Below are positions 33,673 to 43,199 of a stretch of 64,000 bases of DNA, piece by piece. The DNA is taken from the NCBI GenBank assembly GCA_963814915.1, contig CAWFEI010000016.1:1-64000 (forward strand). The letters are read 5' to 3'. The notes under the pieces were generated by a model that was not told the DNA's origin, made no database searches, and saw only the letters and a list, made by a program, of their open reading frames with translations. This stretch comes from VRUE01 sp963814915 (lineage in GTDB: Bacteria; Actinomycetota; Thermoleophilia; Solirubrobacterales; 70-9). Every line of letters starts with the position of its first letter. Position 1 is the first letter of the stretch. The position numbers and the translations under genes are program-made.

Positions 33673-34434
33673 GTGCCGCGCGAATACCTGCAGGAGAACC
33701 AGCCGCCCGGCGTGCCGCCGCTGCCGTTGACGGGCGAGCGGACACTGCCCGACGTGCCCGAGGAGAACTACTGGTTCCGCCGTCATCTGGCGGTGTACGA
33801 GTGGATCGCGGCGCGGGTCGTCGGCAGGCGGGTCGTCGACATGGCCTGCGGCGAGGGCTACGGCTCCGACGTCCTGGCCCGGCGAGCGGCGAGCGTCGTC
33901 GGCGTCGACGCCAACCCCGAGGCCCACGAGCACGCCCGGCTGCGTTACGTGCGCCCCAATCTGCGCTTCGAACGCGACCTGGTGGAGAGCTTCGCCGAGC
34001 CCTGCGACGCGGTCGTCTTCCTGCAGACGATCGAGCACGTCGAGGACGCCGGCGCGATTCTCGAGCACTTCAAGTCGATGCTGGCGCCAGGCGGGGTCGC
34101 GTACGTCTCGACGCCGAACCTGCTCACCCTGGCCCCGCCGGGGGCGGAGAAGTCCGACAACCCCTGGCACGTGCGCGAGTACCGCGCGGCCGAGTTCCGC
34201 GAGCTCTGCGAGGCGCATTTCGCCCGGGTCGAACTGCTCGGCCTCTTTCATGCCCGCAAGCTGCGCCTGCACGAGCTGGCGATCCGCCTGGGTTGGGACC
34301 GGGCGCACAGGGCGCTGCGTCTGACCAAGCCCTTCTACGACCGCTTCACCCCGGCGATCGCGGCCTCTGACTTCGCCCTGCGGGCGGGTGAGCTGGACCG
34401 CGCGCTGGATTTCGTCGCCGTCTGTCATGGCTGA
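33673..34434 (+). CDS. SAM-dependent methyltransferase, MGLP-cluster type (Rv3030-like position)
   Basis: A 253-residue class I methyltransferase: VVDMACGEGYGSDVLARR (motif I), VVGVDANPEAHEHARLRY, CDAVVFLQTIEHVEDAGAIL and LAPGGVAYVSTPN. Start GTG 33673, preceded by no strong alternative. Its stop overlaps the ATG of the GH57 gene by eight bases. In mycobacteria, Rv3030 (methyltransferase), Rv3031 (GH57) and Rv3032 (GT4) have the same order and make methylglucose lipopolysaccharide; the same arrangement here suggests a methylated polyglucan. Whether it methylates position 1 as MeT1 does is inference. Confidence 0.82.
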   Translation: MPREYLQENQPPGVPPLPLTGERTLPDVPEENYWFRRHLAVYEWIAARVVGRRVVDMACGEGYGSDVLARRAASVVGVDANPEAHEHARLRYVRPNLRFERDLVESFAEPCDAVVFLQTIEHVEDAGAILEHFKSMLAPGGVAYVSTPNLLTLAPPGAEKSDNPWHVREYRAAEFRELCEAHFARVELLGLFHARKLRLHELAIRLGWDRAHRALRLTKPFYDRFTPAIAASDFALRAGELDRALDFVAVCHG

Positions 34435-35839
34435 GGAGAGCACCGGCGACCTGGCGATCGTCCTGCACAGCCACATGCCCTACGTCGAGGGCTTCGGCAC
34501 CTATCCGTTCGGCGAGGAGTGGCTGTTCGACGCGGTGATCCGCTCCTACCTGCCGGTGCTGGAGGTGGCCCGGGACCTGACGCTGACGGTCACGCCGGTG
34601 CTCGCCGACCAGTTGGAGGACAGCGGGGCCGCGGAGCGCCTGCGCCGCTTCCTGGTCGATTGGCGGATCGGCGCCGCGGAAGCCGACATGGACGACGTGC
34701 CGGTCGAGTGCAGAGATGCGTGTGCGGGAGAGCTGGCCCGCTACCGCCGCGCGCTGGAGTTGCTCGACGCGGCGGACGGAGACCCGCTGCGGCCCTTCCG
34801 GGACGCAGCCGCGGATGGACGCGTGGCGCTGTCGGCGTCCGCGGCGACCCATGCCGTGCTGCCGCTGCTGGCGACCCGGGCAGGGCAACGCCTGCAGCTC
34901 GATGCCGGAATCCGGTCGCACAGGCGCCGCTTCGGCTGGGACGGCGGCTTCTGGCTGCCGGAGTGCGCCTACGCCCCGGGAATGGAGGCGCGGCTCGCCG
35001 AGCACGGGGTGGGCTGGTTCTGCGTCGACCAGAGCGGCCGCTGGCCAGACCCGCTCGACGCGCTCGCCCCGATTGCGACTGCGGCGGGGCCGGTTGCCTT
35101 GCCGATCGACTGGGCGGCGATCCAGTGGCTGTGGTCGCTCGACGGCTATCCGTCCGACCCCGCCCACGCCCAGTTCGCCGGCAAGTCGCTGCGCGGCGTG
35201 CGGCTCTGGAAGGTGGGGGGTGGGGCCTACGACCCGGCGGCGGGGGAGGCCACGGCGCGCCGCCAGGCCGGGGAGTTCCTCGCCTCGGCGGCCGGCCGAC
35301 TGCGCGAGTACTCCTCCCGGCGCGGACGGCGTGGCCTGCTCGTCTTCGCGATCGACACCGAGCTGCTCGGCCATTGGTGGTCGGAGGGGGCGATCTGGCT
35401 GGACGAGGTGCTGTCCGGCGCGGCAGCGGCCGGGGTGCGCCTACTCACGGTGCCGCAGGCGCTGGCCGAGCACGAGCCGGTCGAGCGCCCGTTGACGGCT
35501 TCGACCTGGGGCGAGGACAAGGACCTCGGCACCTGGGACTCTCCCGAGGTCGCCGACCTCGCCTCGGGCGCTCGGCGGCTCGAGCTGCGCCTGTTGCGAG
35601 CACTTGCCGGAGGGCTGCGCGGGCCGGCGGCACTGCGGGCGGCGCGCGAGCTACTCGCCGTTCAGGCAAGCGATTGGGCGTTCCTCGACAAGCGCGGCCA
35701 GGCCGGGGACTACCCATTCCGCAGGGTCACCGATCACGCCCAAGCGTTGCTGGAGGCCATAGACTCCAGCGGCAGCAGCGACCCGAGTATGCGTGCCCTA
35801 GCCCCGGACCTGAGCCTCGCGCCTCTGTTGGAGCCCTGA
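34427..35839 (+). CDS. GH57-family 1,4-alpha-glucan branching enzyme
   Basis: A 470-residue GH57 enzyme expected to introduce alpha-1,6 branches into a glucan. LAIVLHSHMPYVEGFGTYPFG is the conserved GH57 N-terminal motif, DGGFWLPECAYAPGME near residue 177 carries the Glu nucleophile, and LVFAIDTELLGHWWSEG near residue 308 has the acid/base Asp. The C-terminal helical domain (LRALAGGLRGPAALRAAREL; QASDWAFLDKRGQAGDY) matches the branching-enzyme subgroup that includes Rv3031. It lies between a methyltransferase and a GT4 gene in what appears to be one operon. Confidence 0.9.
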   Translation: MAEESTGDLAIVLHSHMPYVEGFGTYPFGEEWLFDAVIRSYLPVLEVARDLTLTVTPVLADQLEDSGAAERLRRFLVDWRIGAAEADMDDVPVECRDACAGELARYRRALELLDAADGDPLRPFRDAAADGRVALSASAATHAVLPLLATRAGQRLQLDAGIRSHRRRFGWDGGFWLPECAYAPGMEARLAEHGVGWFCVDQSGRWPDPLDALAPIATAAGPVALPIDWAAIQWLWSLDGYPSDPAHAQFAGKSLRGVRLWKVGGGAYDPAAGEATARRQAGEFLASAAGRLREYSSRRGRRGLLVFAIDTELLGHWWSEGAIWLDEVLSGAAAAGVRLLTVPQALAEHEPVERPLTASTWGEDKDLGTWDSPEVADLASGARRLELRLLRALAGGLRGPAALRAARELLAVQASDWAFLDKRGQAGDYPFRRVTDHAQALLEAIDSSGSSDPSMRALAPDLSLAPLLEP

Positions 35840-35861
35840 CTCGGGCCTCCGACCCACGACG

Positions 35862-37055
35862 ATGACCCGCGTCCTGATCCTCTCCTGGGAGTACCCGCCT
35901 CTGATCGAGGGCGGCCTGGCGCGGCATGTGCGCAAGATTTCCGAGGCGCTGGTCGAACGCGGAGTCGAGGTCCATGTCCTCACCCGGGGCGGCGAGGAGT
36001 CGCCGGCCGAGGAGCGGCGCGCCGGGGTCCACATCCACCGCATCCGCGAGCCGCAGCGTCCGACGGAGCTGGGCGAGTTCGTCGCCTGGGTCGAGCGGAT
36101 GAACTCCGACATGCTCGCCGCCGGGGTCGAACTCGGCGACCGCTACGCATTCGACCTCGTGCACGGCCACGACTGGTTGGTGGCCAACGCCTGCGACCAT
36201 CTCGCCAAGCGCTTCGAGGCGCCGCTGGTGACGACGATCCACGCCACCGAGCACGGCCGGCATCAGGGCTGGGTCGACAAGCACCCGCAGAGCTACATCC
36301 ACGGGGTCGAGCGCTGGATCACCAATCGCTCGGAGCGGACGATCGCCTGCTCGCACTACATGCGCGAGCAGATCGCCGACATCTTCGGCGTCGAGGAGGA
36401 GCGGATCAGTGTGATCCCGAACGGGATCGACCCCGGCGACCTGCAGGCCCAGGACCCGGTCGAGCTGGCTCGCCTGCGCGCCGAGTTCGCCGCACCGGAG
36501 GAGAAGCTGGTCCTGCTGATCGGGCGGTTGGTCTACGAGAAGGGCTTCCAACTGGCGCTCGAGGCGATGCCGCGGGTGATCGAAGAGGCGCCGGGGACCC
36601 GCTTCCTCGTCGCCGGCTCGGGAACGCACGAGGAGGAACTGCGCCGCCAGGCGGAGGAGCTCGGCCTGATGGAGCACGGCACATTCCTGGGCTGGATCGG
36701 CGACGACGTGCTGCACTCGCTCTACCGGATCTCCAACCTAACCGTCGTCCCCTCGATCTACGAGCCCTTCGGCCTGGTGGCGTTGGAGGCGATGGCCTCC
36801 GAATGCCCCTGCATCGTCGCCGACACCGGCGGTTTGCGCGAGGTCGTCCCGCACGAGGAGGTTGGGCTGCGCTTCCGCTCGCACGACCCCGAAGCGCTGG
36901 CCGAGGTCGCGATCCGCGTTCTGCGCGACGACGAGCTGGGCAAGCGGCTCGTCGCCGAAGCCTACGAGCACCTGCGCCGCTTCGACTGGGGCGACGTCGC
37001 CGAGCGGACCGCCGCCGTCTATGCCGAACTGGCCGGCGACCCGAGCCCGGCCTGA
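35862..37055 (+). CDS. GT4-family alpha-glucosyltransferase (GlgA/Rv3032-like)
   Basis: A 397-residue GT-B glycosyltransferase. The opening ILSWEYPPLIEGGLARHVR is the GlgA/Rv3032 N-terminal signature that binds the nucleotide sugar; VIPNGIDPGDL, LIGRLVYEKGFQLALEAMP and YEPFGLVALEAMASECPCIVADTGGLREVV form the C-terminal donor site with the E-x7-E motif. In mycobacteria the homologue elongates the glucan of MGLP with UDP- or ADP-glucose. It follows the GH57 gene after 22 bases. Confidence 0.9.
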   Translation: MTRVLILSWEYPPLIEGGLARHVRKISEALVERGVEVHVLTRGGEESPAEERRAGVHIHRIREPQRPTELGEFVAWVERMNSDMLAAGVELGDRYAFDLVHGHDWLVANACDHLAKRFEAPLVTTIHATEHGRHQGWVDKHPQSYIHGVERWITNRSERTIACSHYMREQIADIFGVEEERISVIPNGIDPGDLQAQDPVELARLRAEFAAPEEKLVLLIGRLVYEKGFQLALEAMPRVIEEAPGTRFLVAGSGTHEEELRRQAEELGLMEHGTFLGWIGDDVLHSLYRISNLTVVPSIYEPFGLVALEAMASECPCIVADTGGLREVVPHEEVGLRFRSHDPEALAEVAIRVLRDDELGKRLVAEAYEHLRRFDWGDVAERTAAVYAELAGDPSPA

Positions 37056-37114
37056 GCGTCGGACGGGGCCGAGGCGCGTCCAAGCCCGGTGGTGGATCGG
37101 CGGCCCCGCGCCGG

Positions 37115-37765
37115 TCAGGGTTGCAGGGTCGTCCGGGCGCTCGGGTCGGGCTCGACCGGATCGGCCCAGCGCAGCCGCTCGGGCGCTTCGCGCATCCTCA
37201 CGATCCGCGCCGGCGCGCCTGCGACGACCGCGTTGGCCGGGACATCCTTGGTGACGACGCAGTTGGTGCCGACGATCGCGTTGTCGCCGACGCTGACGCC
37301 GCGCAGGATGCAGGCGCCGTAGCCGATCCAGACGTTGGAGCCGACCTCGACCTCGCGCGTGTAGATGCCCTGTTGGCGGATCGGCCGCTCGACTTCGACC
37401 ACGCCGTGGTCGAAGTCGATGAACATGGCCCGGTCTGCGATCACGCACTGCTCGCCGATCCGCACCCGCTTGAAAGCGGAGATCGTGCACTCCTGGCCGA
37501 GCACCGTCTTGGCGCCGATCTCGACGACGCCCTCGTGGCAGCGGATCTTGGTGCCGTGGCCGAGCCAGACGAAACGGCCGAACTCGATCCTCCCGCGGCG
37601 GGCGATCTGCAGTTCGAGCCCGCTGCCGAGGAAGAGCGGGCCGTGGGTGCGCCAGCGCCAGCCGGCCGCTGTGAGCAGGCGACGACGCAGGTAGCGCGCC
37701 AGCAGCAACGCGTATTTGGGTGTGAGCATCCCGTTGCGGGCGCCGAAGCGGAGGAAGTCGATCAC
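37115..37765 (-). CDS. Left-handed beta-helix (hexapeptide) acyltransferase
   Basis: A ~216-residue transferase with the hexapeptide-repeat helix: IEFGRFVWLGHGTKIRCHEG, VEIGAKTVLGQECTISAFKR, VEVGSNVWIGYGACILRGVS, VGDNAIVGTNCVVTKDVPAN and the acetyltransferase ending VVAGAPARIVRM. An N-terminal helical stretch (LLLARYLRRRLLTAAGWRW) precedes it. Start GTG 37765. In M. tuberculosis an acyltransferase gene (Rv3034c) also lies on the opposite strand just beyond the GT4 gene of the MGLP locus, so O-acylation of the methylated glucan is a reasonable inference. Confidence 0.83.
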   Translation of the reverse strand: MIDFLRFGARNGMLTPKYALLLARYLRRRLLTAAGWRWRTHGPLFLGSGLELQIARRGRIEFGRFVWLGHGTKIRCHEGVVEIGAKTVLGQECTISAFKRVRIGEQCVIADRAMFIDFDHGVVEVERPIRQQGIYTREVEVGSNVWIGYGACILRGVSVGDNAIVGTNCVVTKDVPANAVVAGAPARIVRMREAPERLRWADPVEPDPSARTTLQP

Positions 37766-37794
37766 GGCGGGCCGCACTTTAGACTGGCCCACCC

Positions 37795-38769
37795 GTGCCC
37801 GACGCCGCCCCGGACGATCTGAAAGCCAAGCCCCTGGCCGAGCGCCTCGTCGCCGGCGACAAGCGCGCCCTGGCACGCGCGATCACGCTGATCGAGTCCG
37901 ACGACCCGGCCGGCTGGGAGCTCGTCCGCGAGGTCTACCCGCGCACCGGCAAGGCCCGGATCGTCGGCTTCACCGGCCCGCCCGGGGTGGGTAAGAGCAC
38001 CCTGATCGGAGCGCTGACCGCCGAGCTGCGCAAGGCCGAGCGCGAGGTCGCCGTGCTCTCGATCGACCCCTCCAGCCCGTTCACCCGCGGTGCCCTGCTC
38101 GGCGACCGCATCCGTCTCTCCGACCACTTCCTCGACCCCGGCGTCTTCATCCGCTCGATGGCCTCGCGCGGCGCCCTCGGCGGCCTCTCCGAGGCCGCTC
38201 TGCAGGTCGCCCTGGCGATGGACGCGGCCGGGAAGGACGACGTCCTGATCGAGACCGTCGGCGTCGGCCAGGCCGAGATCGACATCGTCGACCACGCCGA
38301 CACGATCGTGCTCGCGCTGATGCCCGGCTCGGGCGACTCGATCCAGGCGCTGAAGGCGGGGGTGATGGAGATCCCCGACGTGATCGTCGTCAACAAGGCC
38401 GACCACCCGATGACCGACACGATGGTGCGTGAGGTGCGCAGCGTGCTCGCGCTCTCGCACGAGCCGGGCGGCTGGCAGGTGCCGATCCTGCGCACCGAGG
38501 CGGCGCGCGCTGAGGGCGTCGCCGAGCTGGCCGAGAAGATCGACGAGCACCGTGCCCACATCGAAGCGGAGGGAACGCTCGAGGAGCGTCGCGCCCGCAA
38601 CCTGCGCAGCGAGGTGCTGGGGATCGCCACCTCGCGCATGCGGCGGCGGATGGAGGCGACGGCCGCGGCCGACCCGGACACGGCGGAGCTTTTGGAGCGC
38701 GTGGTGCGGCGCGAGCTCGACCCGGCCAGCGCCGCGAGCGAGCTGATGGAGCGACAGACCGGTGAGTGA
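37795..38769 (+). CDS. meaB: Methylmalonyl-CoA mutase-associated G3E GTPase MeaB
   Basis: A 324-residue G3E-family GTPase that guards and reloads B12 in methylmalonyl-CoA mutase. Walker A GFTGPPGVGKSTLIGAL near residue 60, VAVLSIDPSSPFTRGALLGDRIRL (MeaB signature), DVLIETVGVGQAEIDIVDHADT and NKAD are all present, with the C-terminal dimerisation arm. The mutase genes are 13-16 kb downstream in this window rather than adjacent. Start GTG 37795; it overlaps the next gene by eight bases. Confidence 0.93.
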   Translation: MPDAAPDDLKAKPLAERLVAGDKRALARAITLIESDDPAGWELVREVYPRTGKARIVGFTGPPGVGKSTLIGALTAELRKAEREVAVLSIDPSSPFTRGALLGDRIRLSDHFLDPGVFIRSMASRGALGGLSEAALQVALAMDAAGKDDVLIETVGVGQAEIDIVDHADTIVLALMPGSGDSIQALKAGVMEIPDVIVVNKADHPMTDTMVREVRSVLALSHEPGGWQVPILRTEAARAEGVAELAEKIDEHRAHIEAEGTLEERRARNLRSEVLGIATSRMRRRMEATAAADPDTAELLERVVRRELDPASAASELMERQTGE

Positions 38770-39193
38770 GGCGGCGGCAGGGGCGTTGCCGAGCCTCGCC
38801 GAGGCGCTGGCCTGGCGGGGCTGCGAGCTGGACGACGTCGGCGGGCGGCTATCGGGCCGGGTCGAGCAGGTCTACGCCGATGCGAAGGGCGGCGCCCCGG
38901 TCTGGTTGATCGTCGCCATCGACTCCCGCCGTGGGCGGCTCGGGCTGCGCAGGCGCGAGCCGAAGCGGGTGGCGGTGCCGCTGCGCGAGTGCGCGGCGAT
39001 GCCCGCCCGGGTCTGGAGCGCGCAGGATCGCGACGCGATGCGTGGCGCCCCGGCGGTCGACCCGACCCGGCCGCTGCTGCGCGAGCACGAGGCGGCGATC
39101 TGCCGCCACTACGGGATCGGCGAGAACGACGGCCGCCACGCCGAAGTCGCGGCCCGTGCCGAGAGCGCCGTAACGGCCGAGCCCGCCGCCTGA
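38762..39193 (+). CDS. PRC-barrel-like small protein
   Basis: A 143-residue protein. GRLSGRVEQVYADAKGGAPVW, VAVPLRECAAMPARVWS and an ending REHEAAICRHYGI fit the actinobacterial PRC-barrel-like pattern (a glycine-bearing strand, P-x-W, paired VPL, terminal E-x-x-H-Y-G). Function unknown; PRC-barrels often bind RNA or act in assembly. GTG 38762 overlaps the 3' end of meaB, so it is probably co-transcribed. Confidence 0.6.
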   Translation: MSEAAAGALPSLAEALAWRGCELDDVGGRLSGRVEQVYADAKGGAPVWLIVAIDSRRGRLGLRRREPKRVAVPLRECAAMPARVWSAQDRDAMRGAPAVDPTRPLLREHEAAICRHYGIGENDGRHAEVAARAESAVTAEPAA

Positions 39194-39286
39194 CGCCTCC
39201 GGCCCGCTTTGGGTGCGGCGTAATTTCCTTGTCACATTTGCTCCCTAGCGTGCGCGGCAATGTCCGTTTACGAAGGGAGAAACGAG

Positions 39287-39607
39287 ATGCGCATACGAAA
39301 AGCAGCACTGCTGCCGCTCATCGCGGCGATCGCCGTGGCCGGCGGGTTGCTCGTCACCGGCTGTGGGGGTGGCAACGGCGACTCGACCAGCGCCAACGAC
39401 ACGACCCTGCAGTCGCAGAACGCCGCCGAAACGAGCAAGGGCGACGAAGCGATGAAGCACGACGAAGCGATGAAGGACGAGTCCGGCGATTCGATGAAGC
39501 ACGACGACTCGATGAAGAGCGAAGACTCGATGAAGCACGAAGGCGATTCGATGAAGAGCGAAGGCGACTCGATGAAGCACGACGATGCGATGAAGGACGA
39601 AGGTTGA
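39287..39607 (+). CDS. Lipoprotein with MXKDX-type pentapeptide repeats
   Basis: A 106-residue lipoprotein: N-terminal signal with lipobox LLVTGC (Cys at about residue 25), a short spacer, then a highly repetitive hydrophilic tail in which Met-Lys alternates with Asp/Glu/His/Ser (SMKHDDSMKSEDSMKHEGDS type units), as in the MXKDX pentapeptide-repeat family. Period at DNA level is 15-18 bases. AGGGAG eight bases before ATG 39287 supports that start over the in-frame GTG at 39260. It precedes dipZ by 48 bases. A Met/His-rich tail could bind metal or scavenge oxidants; that is inference. Confidence 0.78.
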   Translation: MRIRKAALLPLIAAIAVAGGLLVTGCGGGNGDSTSANDTTLQSQNAAETSKGDEAMKHDEAMKDESGDSMKHDDSMKSEDSMKHEGDSMKSEGDSMKHDDAMKDEG

Positions 39608-39655
39608 GCTGAAATCGTCATCTCCACGTAATCCCGAGCTGGAAGGGTCTGACAC

Positions 39656-41440
39656 ATGGCACTGCTGATCTTGTTCGGGTTCGTGGCGGGCGCGGCCACC
39701 GCGCTCTCTCCCTGTGTGCTGCCGGTGCTGCCGATCGCGCTCTCAGCGGGCGCGACCGGCGGCCGGCGGCGGCCGCTCGGCATCGTCGCCGGCCTGGCGG
39801 TCTCGTTCACTTTCGCGACCGTCGCCCTGGTCTACGTGATCTCGGCGCTCGGCCTGCCGGACGACCTGCTGCGGAAGCTGGCGATCTTCGTCCTGATCGG
39901 GTTCGGCGTCTCGCTGATGATCCCGCCCGTGGCGGCGCGCCTCGAGGCCTACATGAGCCGCTTCGCGGGTATGGCGGGCGGCCCACGCAGCGGCGGCGGA
40001 GACGGCTTCTGGTCGGGCGTCGCCGTCGGCGGCAGCCTCGGCTTCGTCTACGCCCCCTGCGCCGGGCCGATCCTCGCCGGGGTGATCACGGTCTCGGCGT
40101 CGCAGGCGTTCAACACCGGTCGCCTCGCGGTCGCGCTCAGCTACGGCATCGGCTCGGCCGTCGTCCTCTACTTCCTGATGCTCGGGGGGCGCCGCGTGAT
40201 CGCCCCGCTGGCCCGCCGCGGCACCGGGTTTCAGGTTGCGATGGGCGCCGTGATGGTCGTCATCGCGCTGGCGATGCTCGGCAATTACGACATCAAATTC
40301 CAGAATCAGATCGCCAGCAGCCTGCCCAGCTTCCTGGTCAATCCGTCGAAGTCGCTCGAGGACAGCGGCAACGCGCGCAGTGCGCTCGCCGACGTTCGCG
40401 GCGGGGGTGGCGGCGCGCTCGGCGAAGCGACCGCGGAAGCGGCGGCGACGGGCAGCTCGAAGGGCGACGGCGGCGAAGCCGAAAGCGGGGCCAGGTCATC
40501 GGAGCTGCCGGTGCTCGGAACGCCGCCCGAATTCGTCGACACCCAGCGCTGGTTCAACACGCCCGGCGAGCAGCCGTTGACGCTGAAGTCGCTGCGCGGC
40601 GACGTCGTGCTCGTCGACTTCTGGACCTACAGCTGCATCAACTGTCTGCGCACGCTGCCCTATCTGACCGCCTGGGACAAGCGCTACCGCAAGGACGGGC
40701 TGAAGATCGTCGGGGTGCACTCGCCCGAGTTCCCCTTCGAGAAAGACGCCGGCAACGTCGAGGAAGCGATCGAGCGCAACGGGATCGAATACCCGGTTGT
40801 GCAGGACAACGACCTCGCTACCTTCACCGCCTACGGCACCGAATACTGGCCCGCCGAGTACTTCATCGACGCCAAGGGCAGGGTGCGCTACGTCCATTTC
40901 GGCGAGGGCGAATACGACGAGAAAGAGCAGGTCATCCGCGAGCTGTTGGCCGAAGCCGGCCGCTCGGTCGGGAAGGGCGAGTCCGGCGCCGCCGGAATCG
41001 AAGCATCGACCGGCGTGACCACGCCGGAGAGCTACCTCGGCTCGCTGCGCGCCGACCGCTTCGTCAACGGCCCGATCTCATCCGGCACCCAGAATTTCGG
41101 CAACCCGGCGAGGCCATCCAGCGACAAACTCGCCTACAGCGGCCGCTGGAAGATCTCGCCCGAGTCGGCGACCGCCGAGGGCGGCGCGCTTGACCTGTCC
41201 TTCGGCGCCCGGCGCGTCTACCTGGTGCTCGGTTCGCCCGGCGAGAGCCGCCGGGTGCGGGTGCTGTTGGACGGCAAGCCGATCCCCGCGAAGCTCGCCG
41301 GTGCCGACGTGCACAACGGCGTCGTCACCGTTTCTTCGCAGCGGCTCTACGACCTGGTCGACCTGCCCAAGGTCGAAAACCGCACCCTGCGCCTCGTCCC
41401 CGAATCCGGAGTCATGGGATATGCGTTCACCTTCGGCTGA
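39656..41440 (+). CDS. dipZ: DipZ-type CcdA-thioredoxin fusion
   Basis: A 594-residue fusion that carries reductant across the membrane to an extracytoplasmic thioredoxin domain. The N-terminal CcdA/DsbD-beta part (residues 1-215) has six membrane segments and the paired Cys in ATALSPCVLPVLPIALSAG and VYAPCAGPILAGVITV. After a linker comes a TlpA-like domain with redox motif TYSCINCLRTLPYL near residue 326, then a C-terminal beta-sandwich (residues ~475-594) as in mycobacterial DipZ. It lies between the MXKDX lipoprotein and a two-component system. Confidence 0.92.
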   Translation: MALLILFGFVAGAATALSPCVLPVLPIALSAGATGGRRRPLGIVAGLAVSFTFATVALVYVISALGLPDDLLRKLAIFVLIGFGVSLMIPPVAARLEAYMSRFAGMAGGPRSGGGDGFWSGVAVGGSLGFVYAPCAGPILAGVITVSASQAFNTGRLAVALSYGIGSAVVLYFLMLGGRRVIAPLARRGTGFQVAMGAVMVVIALAMLGNYDIKFQNQIASSLPSFLVNPSKSLEDSGNARSALADVRGGGGGALGEATAEAAATGSSKGDGGEAESGARSSELPVLGTPPEFVDTQRWFNTPGEQPLTLKSLRGDVVLVDFWTYSCINCLRTLPYLTAWDKRYRKDGLKIVGVHSPEFPFEKDAGNVEEAIERNGIEYPVVQDNDLATFTAYGTEYWPAEYFIDAKGRVRYVHFGEGEYDEKEQVIRELLAEAGRSVGKGESGAAGIEASTGVTTPESYLGSLRADRFVNGPISSGTQNFGNPARPSSDKLAYSGRWKISPESATAEGGALDLSFGARRVYLVLGSPGESRRVRVLLDGKPIPAKLAGADVHNGVVTVSSQRLYDLVDLPKVENRTLRLVPESGVMGYAFTFG

Positions 41441-41456
41441 TGCAAGCCGCCCCCGG

Positions 41457-42221
41457 ATGCGGGAGCGGGACCCATCGATATCTGATTCTCTGGGTCCCGT
41501 GGGATCAGAGGAGGCGGCGCCTGATCATTCGCGCGGCACGGTGCTCGTCGTCGACGACGAGCCGACGATCGTCGAGGTCGTCTCCCGCTACATCGAGCGG
41601 GCCGGCTATGCGACGTACAGCGCCGGCGACGGCCCCGAGGCGGTGCGGCTGGCCGGCCTGCACCGTCCCGACCTCGTCGTGCTCGACGTGATGCTGCCGG
41701 GATTCGACGGGATCGAGGTGATGCGGCGCCTGCACGAGCGCGGGGGCGAGCGCACCGCGGTGATCCTTCTGACCGCCCGTGGCGAGGAGTCCGACCGCCT
41801 GGTCGGCCTGCGCCACGGCGCCGACGACTACGTCGTCAAGCCATTCTCGCCGGCCGAGTTGGTCGCCCGTGTCGACGCGGTGCTGCGGCGCACCGGGCCG
41901 CCTGCCGTTCAGGCCGACCCGGAGCCGATCGAGCATGGCGAGCTGCGCATCGATCCGGCTTCGCGGACCGCCACCCTGGCCGGCGAGGAGCTCTCGCTGA
42001 CCCAGCGCGAGTTCGACCTGCTCGGCTTCCTCGCCGCCCACCCCGGCCGGGTCTTCACCCGCGATCAGTTGATGGAAACCGTCTGGGACTACCCCTTCTT
42101 CACCGACACCAGCACTGTCACCGTCCACGTCCGCCGCCTGCGCGCCAAGCTCGGTGACGACCCCGCCGAGCCGCGCTTCATCGAGACGGTCTGGGGCGTC
42201 GGCTACAGGTTGAGACCATGA
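41457..42221 (+). CDS. OmpR/PhoB-family response regulator
   Basis: A 254-residue regulator. Receiver domain: TVLVVDDEPTIVEVVSRYI, phosphoacceptor Asp in LVVLDVMLPGFDG near residue 75, LLTARGEE and YVVKPFSPAELVARV with the conserved Lys. The C-terminal winged helix LTQREFDLLGFLAAHPGRVF...VTVHVRRLRAKLGDDP...IETVWGVGYRLRP is typical OmpR. ATG 41457 is used; it lies 16 bases past the dipZ stop. The cognate kinase follows after 64 bases. Confidence 0.93.
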   Translation: MRERDPSISDSLGPVGSEEAAPDHSRGTVLVVDDEPTIVEVVSRYIERAGYATYSAGDGPEAVRLAGLHRPDLVVLDVMLPGFDGIEVMRRLHERGGERTAVILLTARGEESDRLVGLRHGADDYVVKPFSPAELVARVDAVLRRTGPPAVQADPEPIEHGELRIDPASRTATLAGEELSLTQREFDLLGFLAAHPGRVFTRDQLMETVWDYPFFTDTSTVTVHVRRLRAKLGDDPAEPRFIETVWGVGYRLRP

Positions 42222-42285
42222 GCGCGGAGCGACCAAGCGTGCATATCTGGTTATTCGCGCCGGGAGCGAAGCGCGAGACATTGCC

Positions 42286-43143
<858 letters not shown>

Positions 43144-43199
43144 GCGGTGGTAGGGGAGGGGAACACGGCCCTCTTCGTCGGCGCAATAGGCTCACGGCC

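Noticed and set aside
39449..39607. CRISPR-like periodic repeats
   Set aside because: The 15-18 bp period without spacers is in frame and encodes the MXKDX repeats. No CRISPR array or cas gene was seen in the window.
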